A stretch of DNA of 64,000 nucleotides from Hyphomicrobiales bacterium (GTDB lineage Bacteria > Pseudomonadota > Alphaproteobacteria > Rhizobiales > Phreatobacteraceae): positions 1 to 64,000 of the forward strand of contig JAFKKV010000041.1 in the NCBI GenBank assembly GCA_017304475.1, in the 5' to 3' direction. How positions within the stretch are numbered: position 1 is the first letter of the stretch; every line of letters starts with the position of its first letter. Shown in pieces: positions 16,833 to 25,487 of this stretch. The translations under genes were made by a program, and so were the position numbers. The notes below the pieces were generated by a model. That model saw nothing but the letters and a program-made list of their open reading frames with translations, had not been told where the DNA came from and made no database searches.

Positions 16833-17147
16833 ATGGACGCCGTGACCCATGCGCTGGCCTGGGTCGCGCTCGTCGCCTCGACGCTCTGGCTGCTGTCGTT
16901 CTGGCCGCGATATGTCGCGAGCGAACTCGGCATTCCCGCCAGGGCCTTCATGCTGAAGCCCTGGGCCAGGGGCCTTCAGCCCTATCGCGACCACTGGCCG
17001 TTCATTTCCTATGGCTTCTACCGCTTTCTGATCCGCCGCCGCCATGTGCTTGAAATGATTCTGGCGCTCATCGCCTTCGTCATGGTGTCGCGCGCGTTGA
17101 GCGTCTTCCTGAAGACGGCCGGGGCGGTCGGGCGCATGCAGTCCTGA
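16833..17147 (+). CDS. Small inner-membrane protein (104 aa), unknown
   Basis: The ATG at 16833 follows AAAGAGGG. Two membrane segments are visible: residues about 6-24 (HALAWVALVASTLWLLSFW) and 74-92 (HVLEMILALIAFVMVSRAL). Between them is an Arg/Trp-rich loop (KPWARGLQPYRDHW). I do not recognise the family. It lies 28 bases after the DUF2865 gene on the same strand, so the two may form an operon. Confidence 0.65.
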   Translation: MDAVTHALAWVALVASTLWLLSFWPRYVASELGIPARAFMLKPWARGLQPYRDHWPFISYGFYRFLIRRRHVLEMILALIAFVMVSRALSVFLKTAGAVGRMQS

Positions 17148-17241
17148 ACGGGCGGCGCGCCATCTGGACAGTGGACGGGCGGCCACGTCATGGTGCATGA
17201 AGAACGTTGATCGTTGCATCTGTAACCATCTGCGGGCGCGC

Positions 17242-18858
17242 ATGAACCAGAAGACGAGCGGCGAGCCGACCACAGGCGCCTATCAATTCGCCTATCGGCG
17301 TTCCGCCGACCAGGATGCGGCCACGCCGGTGCGCCATCGCGTCGTGGTGATCGGTGCCGGTCCGGTCGGCCTGACGCTTGCCGCCGACCTCGCGCTTCAG
17401 GGCATCAACGTCGTTCTACTCGACGATTCCGATCGGATCGGCGAGGGCAGCCGCGCCATTTGCTTCGCCAAGCGGACCCTGGAAATCTTCGACCGGCTGG
17501 GCGTCGGCGAGGGGCTCGTCGAAAAGGGAGTCACCTGGCAGCGCGGGCGGGTCTTTCTCGGCGAAGGCGAACTCTACGACTTCGATCTCTTGCCCGAGGG
17601 CGGCCACAAAATGCCGGCCTTCATCAATATCCAGCAATATTACGTCGAGGCGGCGCTCGCCGCGCGTGTCGCTGAACTGGAGGATTTCGTCGACCTGCGC
17701 TGGCGCAACCGTGTCGCCGGGCTGCGGCTAGACCCCGACGGCGTCACGCTGACCATCGCGACACCCGATGGCGACTACCGGCTCGTCGCCGACTGGGTGG
17801 TCGCCTGCGACGGTTCGCGCTCGCCGACCCGCGCCCTGATGGGGCTCGACTTTGCCGGCGAGGTGTTCGACGACCGCTTCCTGATCGCCGATGTGAAGAT
17901 GACGGCGGCTTTCCCGACCGAGCGTTGGTTCTGGTTCCAGCCGCCATTCCATTCCGGTCAGTCGGCGCTCCTGCACAAGCAGCCCGACGACGTCTGGCGC
18001 ATCGACCTGCAACTTGGTCGCGACGCCGACATCGAGACCGAGCGCCAGCCCGATCATGTCGTGCCGCGCATTCAGCGCATGCTCGGCCATGGTGATTTCA
18101 CCCTGGAATGGGTCTCCATCTACACGTTCCAGTGTCGCCGGCTCGCGCAATTCGTCCACGACCGGGTGATCTTCGCGGGCGACAGCGCCCATCAGGTCTC
18201 GCCCTTCGGCGCACGCGGCGCCAATTCCGGCGTTCAGGACGCCGAGAACCTGGCGTGGAAACTCGGTGCGGTCATTCATGGCGAGGCCGGCTCCGGCCTG
18301 CTTCGCAGCTATGACGCCGAGCGCGGCGCGGCGGCCGACGAGAACATCATGAATTCGACCCGCGCGACCGATTTCATCGCGCCGCCGAGCCCGGGCGAAC
18401 AGCGTCTGCGCGATGCGGTGCTGGCCTTGGCGCGCTCCACCGCCTTCGCCAAGCGCATGGTCAATTCCGGCCGCCTGTCCACCGCCACCACCTATGACAC
18501 GGCGCTGTCGACACCCGACGCGGAAAAATGGGGCGGTACGGCCAGGCTCGGCGCGCCGGTGCCCGACGTGCCGCTGGTCTTTGCCGATGGTCGACGTGGT
18601 TTCCTGTCCGAGGCGGTCGGCGGAGGCTTCATGGTGCTCTGGGTGACTGATGGCGCGCGACCCGACGTGCCCAAGGGAATGACGCTGATGGCGGTCGGCG
18701 TCGATGCCGTCGATGTCGAGGGCCTGTTCGCCGGCCGTTTCGACGCGCGGCCGGGCTCCACCTTTCTTCTGCGTCCCGATGGCCATCTGGCTGCGCGCTG
18801 GCGCCGGTTCGACGCGTCGGCGCTTCTCGCCGCCCGCCACCGCGCGCTGGGCTTCTGA
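17242..18858 (+). CDS. FAD-dependent aromatic monooxygenase (PheA/TfdB-FAD class)
   Basis: A 538-residue group A flavin hydroxylase from ATG 17242 (an upstream ATG at 17197 is also in frame). The N-terminal ADP-binding motif VVVIGAGPVGLTLAADLALQ lies at residues 34-53. The second FAD motif is FAGDSAHQVSPFGARGANSG, and a thioredoxin-like C-terminal domain follows (FLLRPDGHLAARWRR). The architecture fits 3-(3-hydroxyphenyl)propionate hydroxylase and related enzymes that add one oxygen to an aromatic ring using NAD(P)H. A DUF2783 gene follows 14 bases later; this pairing recurs in related genomes and suggests an accessory role. The substrate is not known. Confidence 0.85.
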   Translation: MNQKTSGEPTTGAYQFAYRRSADQDAATPVRHRVVVIGAGPVGLTLAADLALQGINVVLLDDSDRIGEGSRAICFAKRTLEIFDRLGVGEGLVEKGVTWQRGRVFLGEGELYDFDLLPEGGHKMPAFINIQQYYVEAALAARVAELEDFVDLRWRNRVAGLRLDPDGVTLTIATPDGDYRLVADWVVACDGSRSPTRALMGLDFAGEVFDDRFLIADVKMTAAFPTERWFWFQPPFHSGQSALLHKQPDDVWRIDLQLGRDADIETERQPDHVVPRIQRMLGHGDFTLEWVSIYTFQCRRLAQFVHDRVIFAGDSAHQVSPFGARGANSGVQDAENLAWKLGAVIHGEAGSGLLRSYDAERGAAADENIMNSTRATDFIAPPSPGEQRLRDAVLALARSTAFAKRMVNSGRLSTATTYDTALSTPDAEKWGGTARLGAPVPDVPLVFADGRRGFLSEAVGGGFMVLWVTDGARPDVPKGMTLMAVGVDAVDVEGLFAGRFDARPGSTFLLRPDGHLAARWRRFDASALLAARHRALGF

Positions 18859-18872
18859 GCAGGAAACAGGCT

Positions 18873-19100
18873 ATGGCCGAACTCGTCACCGCCTCGCGCT
18901 TCACCGATCCCGACACGGCTTTCCGGCTGTTGGTGGAGGCACATCGCGGCCTGTCGGAAACCGAGAGCGCCGATCTCAACGCCCGCCTGGTGCTGCTGCT
19001 CGCCAATCATATTGGCGAGGCCGATGTGCTCGCCGCGGCCATTGCCGTCGCGACGCAGGCTGGCCGCCCGGTGCCATCCGGCGCCGGCGGTCCGTCATGA
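18873..19100 (+). CDS. DUF2783 small protein, monooxygenase partner
   Basis: A 75-residue protein matching the DUF2783 pattern: a short acidic start, then AHRGLSETESADLNARLVLL and LANHIGEADVLAAAIAVA. No signal or membrane segment. It is 14 bases downstream of the FAD monooxygenase, so it is surely co-transcribed. The family commonly accompanies such hydroxylases, but its role is not established; a stabilising or regulatory subunit is a reasonable guess. Confidence 0.75.
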   Translation: MAELVTASRFTDPDTAFRLLVEAHRGLSETESADLNARLVLLLANHIGEADVLAAAIAVATQAGRPVPSGAGGPS

Positions 19101-19289
19101 CGGCCGGCAGGTCGCGCGGCGATCGTCGCCGACGCTGAGACGCGGCGCGCGAAACGCCAAGGCGATACCCGCCATGCGGAGAGGTTTCTTAGGCATCCGG
19201 CCGCTTCGGCCTTGCGCTGGGCCGGGCGCGATAGCATCGTGAAACGACGCGATTCCGGGCGCGGTTGAACGATAAGATGGAGCTGCCCG

Positions 19290-22115
19290 ATGACGGCCGT
19301 GATCTCGCGCCGGCGCTTCCTGAACACCACGCTCGCCGCCGGTGTGGCGGTCAAGGTCTCGTTCCTCGACAGGCCGGCCGAAGCGCTGCTGGTCCAGACC
19401 CCGCCGCGTCCGGGCCCGGACTGGCTGAAGGCCGATGGCCGGCCGAAATACCGCCTTGACGCGATTGCCAAGGTCACCGGAGCCAAGACCTTTTCCCGCG
19501 ACTACCGGGCGCGCGATCTCGATGGCTGGCCGCGCGAGCAGGCCCATGCCTTCCTGATCCACGCCACCAAGGCCGACCGGACCTTCGAGGGGATCGACCT
19601 GAGTGCACTCGGCGAGGTACTGAAGCCGGACCGCGTCGTGCTGCACGAGACCCTGGTGGCCGACGGCATCGTGGTGCCCGATCAGGATTTCTTCGGTGAC
19701 GTCTTCCTGGTGCCCAAGGGCGAGACGCCTCGGCTGCTCGGCCAGCCGGTGGCCCTGCTGATCTATCGCGACTTCGCCCGCTATGCGGCGGCCAAGCGGC
19801 AGATCCATTTCGACGACACCGTCGTCCGTTATGGCGGAACGACCGCCTATAACCCGCCGCCGCATTACGGCGCCTCGCGTTATGTCCGCATCGACGGCGG
19901 CAGGCCGGAGGCGGACGATCGTTTCTCGCCGCTCAAGGACAGCGTCGTCTTCGCCAAGTTTTCTGGCGACCAGCCGGCTTGGCCGGCACCTGGCGAGGGC
20001 GACGGCATGGCGCGCGCCATGGCCGCGTCGGCCGAGATCGCCGCCGAGATCGCGGCGGCCGGCGACGACCTGCTGGTCGTCAAGCGCAACTATTTCTCGC
20101 AGTCGGTCGATGCCTCCGCCATGGAGGCAGACAATGGCAATGTCTGGTACGACGCCGCCAATGCCAGGCTGCACCTGATGATGGCGACGCAGTCGCCCCA
20201 GGAGGTCGCCGCGGTCTCCGCGGAAATCGTCCACCATTCGAAATTTCCACTGAAGGAAGTCGACCTCAAGGCCGGTTATACCGTTGGCTACGGCACCAAG
20301 GATCACTGCATCTTCCCGTTCTATTGCGTGGTCGCCGGGCTCTATGGCGACGGCCGGCCGGTGCGGCTGGCCAATGACCGGTTCGAGCAGTTCCAGATGG
20401 GACTGAAGCGCCACGCCTTCTGGATGGACAAGACCTTGCTGGTCGACCGCAAGACCGGGTTGTTCCGGGCGCTGGTCGGTCGCTACCAGACCGATGGGGG
20501 CGGCCGCCCGAACTACTCCTTCTCGGTGACCTTTGTCGGCGCGACGGCGGCGCAGTCGATCTATTACCTGCCGAAGAGCGACCTGTCGGCGGTGGCGCTC
20601 GCCTCGCGTGCGGTCGAGGCCGGCTCGACGCGCGGTTACGGCACGCTGCAATCCATGTCGGCGACCGAGATGATGGTCGACGAGGTCGCCGGTCTGCTCG
20701 GCATCGACGCGATCGAGCTGCGCCTGCGCAACGTCTTCAAGTCGGGCATGAAGAACACGCAAGGCGCCATTCCTGCCGGCGCCCTGCGCAACGAGGAGAT
20801 CCTGGAGCGCGCCAGGGTCCATCCGCTATGGGCGGGCAGGGAGCAGAAGAAGAAGGCTTTCGAGGCGGCCAATCCCGGCAAGAAATACGGCGTCGGTTAT
20901 GCCCATGTGCAGAAGGATTACGGCACCGGTGCCGAGGCCGCGGTCGTGTCGCTGGAGATCGACCCGCGCGGCCGGCTGAAGCTGTGCCATGTCGCCCATG
21001 AAATGGGGCCGGGCGTGACCACCTCCCAGGCGATCATGGTCGGCGAGATCCTCGGCCGGGTCCCCGACGACACCGAATATGGCATCACCCGCTGGCCGCA
21101 AATGCCGTTGGAGACGGCCGACCAGCCTTATACGACGAGCCAGGCGGACGAAGACCGGCTGATGCGGAACCCGCGCTGGACGCCGCGTTTCACCTCGCCG
21201 ATGAGCGCCACCAACAGCGCCTATTATCTTGGCCACGCCACCCGTGAAGCCGCCCGCGCGCTGCTCGCCTATGCGGTCTGGCCGGCCGCCCGGTCGCTTT
21301 GGACACGCGGCGTCGGTGGTGGTGCCATGGCGCCTTATTCCGTCCGGCGCGAGGATCTGCGTCTGGCCCGCGGCATGGTGCAGGCCGGCGGCTTGCCGCC
21401 GCTCAGCTTCGAACAGGTGGCGGCGGAAGCCCATCGCCTCGGGCTCGCCACCGGCGTGACCGTCCATACGTTCAATCGCTGGCAGTGGACCGAGGCCGAA
21501 TTCGACATTCCCGGCGAGGGCCGGCTGCGGCTGCCGCTCGATGCCCTGGCCCTGCGTTACGGCGAAGGGGCGGGCGCCGACCGCAAGGCGCTGATGACCA
21601 CGGGCGGCTGGCATTTCATCGAACGGGCGGCGGTCTATTATCCGCCGGTCCAGCGCAACAATGCCGGCGTCACCTATTACGCGCCGATGGCGACGCTCGC
21701 CGAGGTAGCGGTCGACACCGGCACCGGCAAGGTCGCCTTGCTGGCGCATCATTCCTATCTCGAATGCGGGCGGCAGGTCGTGCCGGAGCTGGTTTCCGGC
21801 CAGATCCAGGGCGGCATCGCCATGGGCATCGGCCACGCGCTCATGGAATATCTGCCGCTCTACGAGGACGGTCCGGGCGACGGCACCTGGAACTGGAACC
21901 GCTACGAGCTGCCGCGTTCCAAGGACGTCGCGGTGTGGACGCAGACGGCCGATGTCCTGCCGCCCTTGTCGGACACCGATCCGCCCAAGGGCATGGCCGA
22001 GGTGGTGATGATCGCGGTCGTGCCCGCCATCGCCAATGCCATCACCCACGCCATCGGCAAGCGCTTCTACGAACTGCCGATCACCGCGACCAAGATCCGG
22101 GAGGCGCTGTCATGA
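19290..22115 (+). CDS. Exported molybdopterin-binding subunit of a xanthine oxidase-family hydroxylase
   Basis: A 941-residue large subunit. The N-terminus is a Tat signal (ISRRRFLNTTLAAGVAVKV), so the folded cofactor-loaded enzyme is exported. Mo-cofactor regions include GSTRGYGTLQSMSATEMMVD and TRGVGGGAMAPYSVRRED. The C-terminal PKGMAEVVMIAVVPAIANAI holds the probable active-site Glu (in GMAE rather than the usual GxGEP). The family hydroxylates N-heterocycles or aldehydes. The 2Fe-2S subunit starts inside its stop codon and a triheme cytochrome c follows, so electrons probably pass Mo to Fe-S to cytochrome. It resembles isoquinoline/nicotinate/aldehyde dehydrogenases of the IorAB type; the substrate is open. 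Confidence 0.85.
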   Translation: MTAVISRRRFLNTTLAAGVAVKVSFLDRPAEALLVQTPPRPGPDWLKADGRPKYRLDAIAKVTGAKTFSRDYRARDLDGWPREQAHAFLIHATKADRTFEGIDLSALGEVLKPDRVVLHETLVADGIVVPDQDFFGDVFLVPKGETPRLLGQPVALLIYRDFARYAAAKRQIHFDDTVVRYGGTTAYNPPPHYGASRYVRIDGGRPEADDRFSPLKDSVVFAKFSGDQPAWPAPGEGDGMARAMAASAEIAAEIAAAGDDLLVVKRNYFSQSVDASAMEADNGNVWYDAANARLHLMMATQSPQEVAAVSAEIVHHSKFPLKEVDLKAGYTVGYGTKDHCIFPFYCVVAGLYGDGRPVRLANDRFEQFQMGLKRHAFWMDKTLLVDRKTGLFRALVGRYQTDGGGRPNYSFSVTFVGATAAQSIYYLPKSDLSAVALASRAVEAGSTRGYGTLQSMSATEMMVDEVAGLLGIDAIELRLRNVFKSGMKNTQGAIPAGALRNEEILERARVHPLWAGREQKKKAFEAANPGKKYGVGYAHVQKDYGTGAEAAVVSLEIDPRGRLKLCHVAHEMGPGVTTSQAIMVGEILGRVPDDTEYGITRWPQMPLETADQPYTTSQADEDRLMRNPRWTPRFTSPMSATNSAYYLGHATREAARALLAYAVWPAARSLWTRGVGGGAMAPYSVRREDLRLARGMVQAGGLPPLSFEQVAAEAHRLGLATGVTVHTFNRWQWTEAEFDIPGEGRLRLPLDALALRYGEGAGADRKALMTTGGWHFIERAAVYYPPVQRNNAGVTYYAPMATLAEVAVDTGTGKVALLAHHSYLECGRQVVPELVSGQIQGGIAMGIGHALMEYLPLYEDGPGDGTWNWNRYELPRSKDVAVWTQTADVLPPLSDTDPPKGMAEVVMIAVVPAIANAITHAIGKRFYELPITATKIREALS

Positions 22116-22654
22116 CACTCGCCGAAAAGCCACTGTCGCTGACCGTCAACAATGAGAAGGTCGGCCCCGTCCCGGTTCCCGAAGACATGATGATGCAGGA
22201 TTTCCTGCACGAATATCTGAACCTGACCGGCGCCCGCATGGGCTGCGGCCAGGGCATTTGCCACGCCTGCACGGTCATCATCGAGCAGGCGGACGGCACG
22301 CTCGACGAGGTCCGCACTTGCATCACCGGCGCGCATTGGTTCGCCGGCCGGCGGGTGCGCACCATCGAGGGGCATGCCGGGCGGCGCAGCGACGGCAGCA
22401 TCGAACTGACGCCGGTGCAGCAGGCCTTCATCGAGCACTTCTCGTTCCAGTGCGGCTATTGCACGCCGGGCTTCGTCACAGGCGCCACCGTCCTGATCGA
22501 TCGGCTGAAACGCCGGCCGGTGCCGCGGGCCGAGCTCGAACGCACGATCACCGAAGCGCTCGATGTCCATATCTGCCGATGTACCGGCTATGTGCGCTAC
22601 TTCGAGGCGGTGCGGGAGGTCGTGCTGAAGACCCCCGGCCTGGTTCTCGGCTGA
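22112..22654 (+). CDS. 2Fe-2S subunit of molybdenum hydroxylase
   Basis: A 180-residue iron-sulfur subunit. The plant-type cluster ligands are in GCGQGICHACTV (Cys45, 50, 53) plus Cys70. The second cluster is in CGYCTPG (Cys114, 117) and ICRCTGY (Cys155, 157). It lacks a signal peptide, so it would be exported bound to the Tat-tagged large subunit. The start overlaps the large-subunit stop (ATGA), which ensures coupled synthesis. Acts as the electron relay between the Mo centre and the cytochrome encoded next. Confidence 0.93.
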   Translation: MTLAEKPLSLTVNNEKVGPVPVPEDMMMQDFLHEYLNLTGARMGCGQGICHACTVIIEQADGTLDEVRTCITGAHWFAGRRVRTIEGHAGRRSDGSIELTPVQQAFIEHFSFQCGYCTPGFVTGATVLIDRLKRRPVPRAELERTITEALDVHICRCTGYVRYFEAVREVVLKTPGLVLG

Positions 22655-22667
22655 GGGGGCGGGCACG

Positions 22668-23963
22668 ATGACCTTGCGCCGGATCCTGCAAGTCCTGGCC
22701 GTTCTGGTTGTGCTGGGCGGCCTTGCCGCGGCCAGCATCTTCTTCGGCGCCTTCGAGAAGAGCGTTGTCGCGAGCTCGGTGGACACACCGCTCTCGGCCG
22801 ACGAGATGAAGCGGCTCGCCGCCCGCGGTGCCTATGTCGCCAAGGCGGCCGACTGCTACGCCTGCCACACCGCCAAGGACGGCGCGCCCTGGGCCGGCGG
22901 GCTGCCGTTCGACCTTCCCTTCGGCACCATTTTTTCGACCAATATCTCGCCCGACCGGCAGGTCGGGATCGGTGCCTGGACGCGCGCCGAGTTCCATCGC
23001 GCCGTGCGCGACGGCGTCGGCAAGGGAGGGCGGCATCTCTATCCCGCCATGCCCTATGCGTCCTATCGCATGATGACCTCGGCCGATGTCGACGCTGTCT
23101 ATGCCTATCTGATGACGCGCGAGCCGATCGCCGTCCCGAACCGCAACAACACTCTCGGCTTCCCCTTCAATATCAGGCAGTCGCTGACCTTCTGGAACCT
23201 GGTCAACCTGCCGCGCGAGGTCGATGGCGACAATCCCGCGCGGTCGGCGGCCTGGAACCGCGGCCGCTATGTCGTCGATGCGCTCGGCCATTGCGGCGAA
23301 TGCCACACGCCGCGCAATCTCGCGCAGGGCATGGACGCCTCGGCCTATTTGCGCGGCGCTGTCATTGAGGGCGTGGAGGCGCCGGACATCACCAAGGCTG
23401 GCCTGCAGGCCATGGGCTTCGATCCCGTGACGCTGGCGCGTTTCATGAAGTCCGGCCTGTCGGCGCAGGGCGGCATGACCGGCCCGATGTTCGATGTGGT
23501 GCACCTGTCGACGCAATATCTGAGCGAGGACGACCTGAAGGCCATGTCGGCCTATCTCTTCGACCTTGATGCCGTGCCCGACGTGGCGACGCCGCCGCCC
23601 GCGCCGCCACCGGTCGCGGTTCCTCCCGTGCTCGCCGCCTCGGCGCGCGCGACCTATCTCGATCTCTGTTCAGGTTGCCATGGCGTGACCGGGCAGGGCA
23701 TTCCGCATGTCGCGGTGCCCCTGGCGACCAATGCCTCGCTCCGGCTGAACAGCGCGCGCAACTTCATTCACACCACGCTGCACGGCATTCCCGCGCAGAG
23801 CTTTCCGGGGCTCGAGCGGATGCAGCCCATGCCGGGCTTCGCCGACAAGCTCGACGACAAGACGCTGGCTGATCTCGCCAGCTGGATGCGCGCGCAATGG
23901 GGCGGCCGGCCGCCCGATGTCTCGCCGACGGAGGTTTCCGCCCTCCGGCGGCGGGCGCATTAG
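22668..23963 (+). CDS. Membrane-anchored triheme cytochrome c
   Basis: A 431-residue periplasmic cytochrome with an uncleaved-looking N-terminal helix (residues 5-27, LQVLAVLVVLGGLAAASIFF). Three CxxCH haem sites are present: CYACH (63-67), CGECH (209-213) and CSGCH (334-338). Candidate axial methionines are within YPAMPY and ERMQPMPGF. A Pro-rich linker (residues 305-322) separates the third haem domain. This is the standard electron acceptor of periplasmic Mo hydroxylases and alcohol/aldehyde dehydrogenases, and passes electrons to the respiratory chain. It is 13 bases downstream of the 2Fe-2S gene, the third gene of the operon. Confidence 0.92.
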   Translation: MTLRRILQVLAVLVVLGGLAAASIFFGAFEKSVVASSVDTPLSADEMKRLAARGAYVAKAADCYACHTAKDGAPWAGGLPFDLPFGTIFSTNISPDRQVGIGAWTRAEFHRAVRDGVGKGGRHLYPAMPYASYRMMTSADVDAVYAYLMTREPIAVPNRNNTLGFPFNIRQSLTFWNLVNLPREVDGDNPARSAAWNRGRYVVDALGHCGECHTPRNLAQGMDASAYLRGAVIEGVEAPDITKAGLQAMGFDPVTLARFMKSGLSAQGGMTGPMFDVVHLSTQYLSEDDLKAMSAYLFDLDAVPDVATPPPAPPPVAVPPVLAASARATYLDLCSGCHGVTGQGIPHVAVPLATNASLRLNSARNFIHTTLHGIPAQSFPGLERMQPMPGFADKLDDKTLADLASWMRAQWGGRPPDVSPTEVSALRRRAH

Positions 23964-23971
23964 GTGCGATG

Positions 23972-24409
23972 TCAGGCGGTCGCCAGGGCAGGGGCTTTGG
24001 CCGGCAGCGGGAAGGCGCGGTCATAGGCCAGGTTGAACACGAAGGCATAGACCACATAGAAGCCGGCGATCGCGATATCCATGATGAAGGCGTCGATCAG
24101 GCTGATGCCGAGATACCAGGCGATGGCCGGCAGAAGGACGATCAGCAGCCCCGCTTCGAACAGGATGGCATGGGCAACCCGCACCGGCCAGCTCTTGGCG
24201 ACGCTGCCGGTCAGCCGCACCATCAGATGGTCGAAGCCGAGATTGTAGACATAGTTCCAGACGGTCGCGGCGATCGAGCTGCCGATGCCGATGACGCCCA
24301 TCTGCTCCAGGCCGATGCCGAACACCCAGCTTCCCGCCGGCAGCACCATGGCGAGGCTGACGAGTTCGAACAGAATGGTGTGGCGGATCCGATCGGATGA
24401 CGTGCGCAT
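23972..24409 (-). CDS. PACE family (bacterial transmembrane pair) efflux transporter
   Basis: A 145-residue inner-membrane protein with four hydrophobic helices arranged as two repeats. Each repeat opens with a charged pattern: RIRHTILFELVSLAMVLP (residues 7-24) and VRVAHAILFEAGLLIVLLPA (residues 76-95), with WNYVYNLGFDH and AFVFNLAYDR ending the repeats. These are hallmark PACE motifs; the family includes AceI of Acinetobacter, a proton-coupled exporter of chlorhexidine and short-chain diamines. It lies divergent to a LysR regulator with 94 bases between starts, the same layout as aceI/aceR, so induction by its substrate through that regulator is likely. Confidence 0.88.
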   Translation of the reverse strand: MRTSSDRIRHTILFELVSLAMVLPAGSWVFGIGLEQMGVIGIGSSIAATVWNYVYNLGFDHLMVRLTGSVAKSWPVRVAHAILFEAGLLIVLLPAIAWYLGISLIDAFIMDIAIAGFYVVYAFVFNLAYDRAFPLPAKAPALATA

Positions 24410-24503
24410 AAGACGACAAGGCTCTTGCAGGGACGATTGACGTGGCGCCTTCTATCTCGTCGTGGGGTATCTTCAAGTTAGGACCTATCTGAATGAGAGA
24501 TGG

Positions 24504-25403
24504 ATGAGCATTTCCCTGGAGCAGATGGAGGCTTTCGTCGCAGCCGCCGAGGCGGGCTCGTTCTCGGCCGCGGCGCGCCGTCTCGGCCGGGTCCAGTCCG
24601 CGGTGAGCACGCAGGTCGCCAATCTCGAGGTCGATCTCGGCGTCAAGCTGTTCAGCCGCGCCGGCCGCTATCCGAAACTCACCGCCGCCGGCGAGCGGAT
24701 GCTGGCGGAAGCGCGCGTCGTGCTGGAGCGGCGCGAGCATTTCATCGGGGTGGCGGCGAGCCTCGAGGAGGGCGTCGAGGCGCGCCTGGTGCTGGCGCTG
24801 GACGAGCTCTATCCGGAAAGCAAGATCGGCGAGCTGATGGCCGCCTTCGCCGCCGAGTTTCCCGCGGTCGAACTGGAAATCCTGTTTCCGCTGATGGAGG
24901 ATGTCAGCCGCATGGTGCTCGACGGCAGCGCCGACCTCGGCATCATGTGGCGTCAGGAAGTGCTGCCGCCGGCACTCGGTTTCCACACCATCGGCTGGGT
25001 GCCCCTGCAACTCGTCTGCGCGCGCGACCATCCGCTCGCCCGCGAGCGTGTCGCCTGGGAGGAACTGAAGCGCCACCGCCAGCTGATGCTGGCGACCCGG
25101 TCCGACAGCCAGGAGAAGATGCGGCTGCGTGTCGCCGCCGAGGTCTGGTGGGTGGAAAGCCACTGGGTGATCCTGGAGCTGGTCAAGCACGGCATCGGCT
25201 GGGCCTTCGTCTCCGATCACGTGATCGCGGCCTCCTCGACCCGGCCGCACCTGGTCACGCCGGAGCTTCAGTTCGACAACAGCGACTGGCCGGTCGCGCT
25301 GGAGCTGATCTGGCACAAGCAGCGCAAGCCCGGCCGCGCGGCATCCTGGCTCAAGGACCGCTTCGCGCGCGAGCGGATCGGGCTGCGCTGGGACGACAAG
25401 TGA
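24504..25403 (+). CDS. LysR family transcriptional regulator, divergent from PACE transporter
   Basis: A 299-residue regulator. The helix-turn-helix lies in residues about 15-45 (SFSAAARRLGRVQSAVSTQV), followed by the linker helix and the effector domain (residues 90-290). ATG 24504 fits the family's usual start; an in-frame start at 24462 would add an atypical extension. It is transcribed away from the PACE gene and probably controls it from the shared 94-base region. The effector is unknown; polyamine or biocide sensing is suggested only by analogy with AceR. Confidence 0.87.
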   Translation: MSISLEQMEAFVAAAEAGSFSAAARRLGRVQSAVSTQVANLEVDLGVKLFSRAGRYPKLTAAGERMLAEARVVLERREHFIGVAASLEEGVEARLVLALDELYPESKIGELMAAFAAEFPAVELEILFPLMEDVSRMVLDGSADLGIMWRQEVLPPALGFHTIGWVPLQLVCARDHPLARERVAWEELKRHRQLMLATRSDSQEKMRLRVAAEVWWVESHWVILELVKHGIGWAFVSDHVIAASSTRPHLVTPELQFDNSDWPVALELIWHKQRKPGRAASWLKDRFARERIGLRWDDK

Positions 25404-25487
25404 GGCGAGGGCAGGCGAGGCGCGCAGTGGTGATGGCGCCCGGCTTCCCCGCCGCCGCCGGAGCGGGTAGCGTGGCGAGCATCCCCG

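Noticed and set aside
19095..20822. 575-residue frame antisense to the Mo hydroxylase gene
   Set aside because: Shadow of the real coding frame; no recognisable motif.
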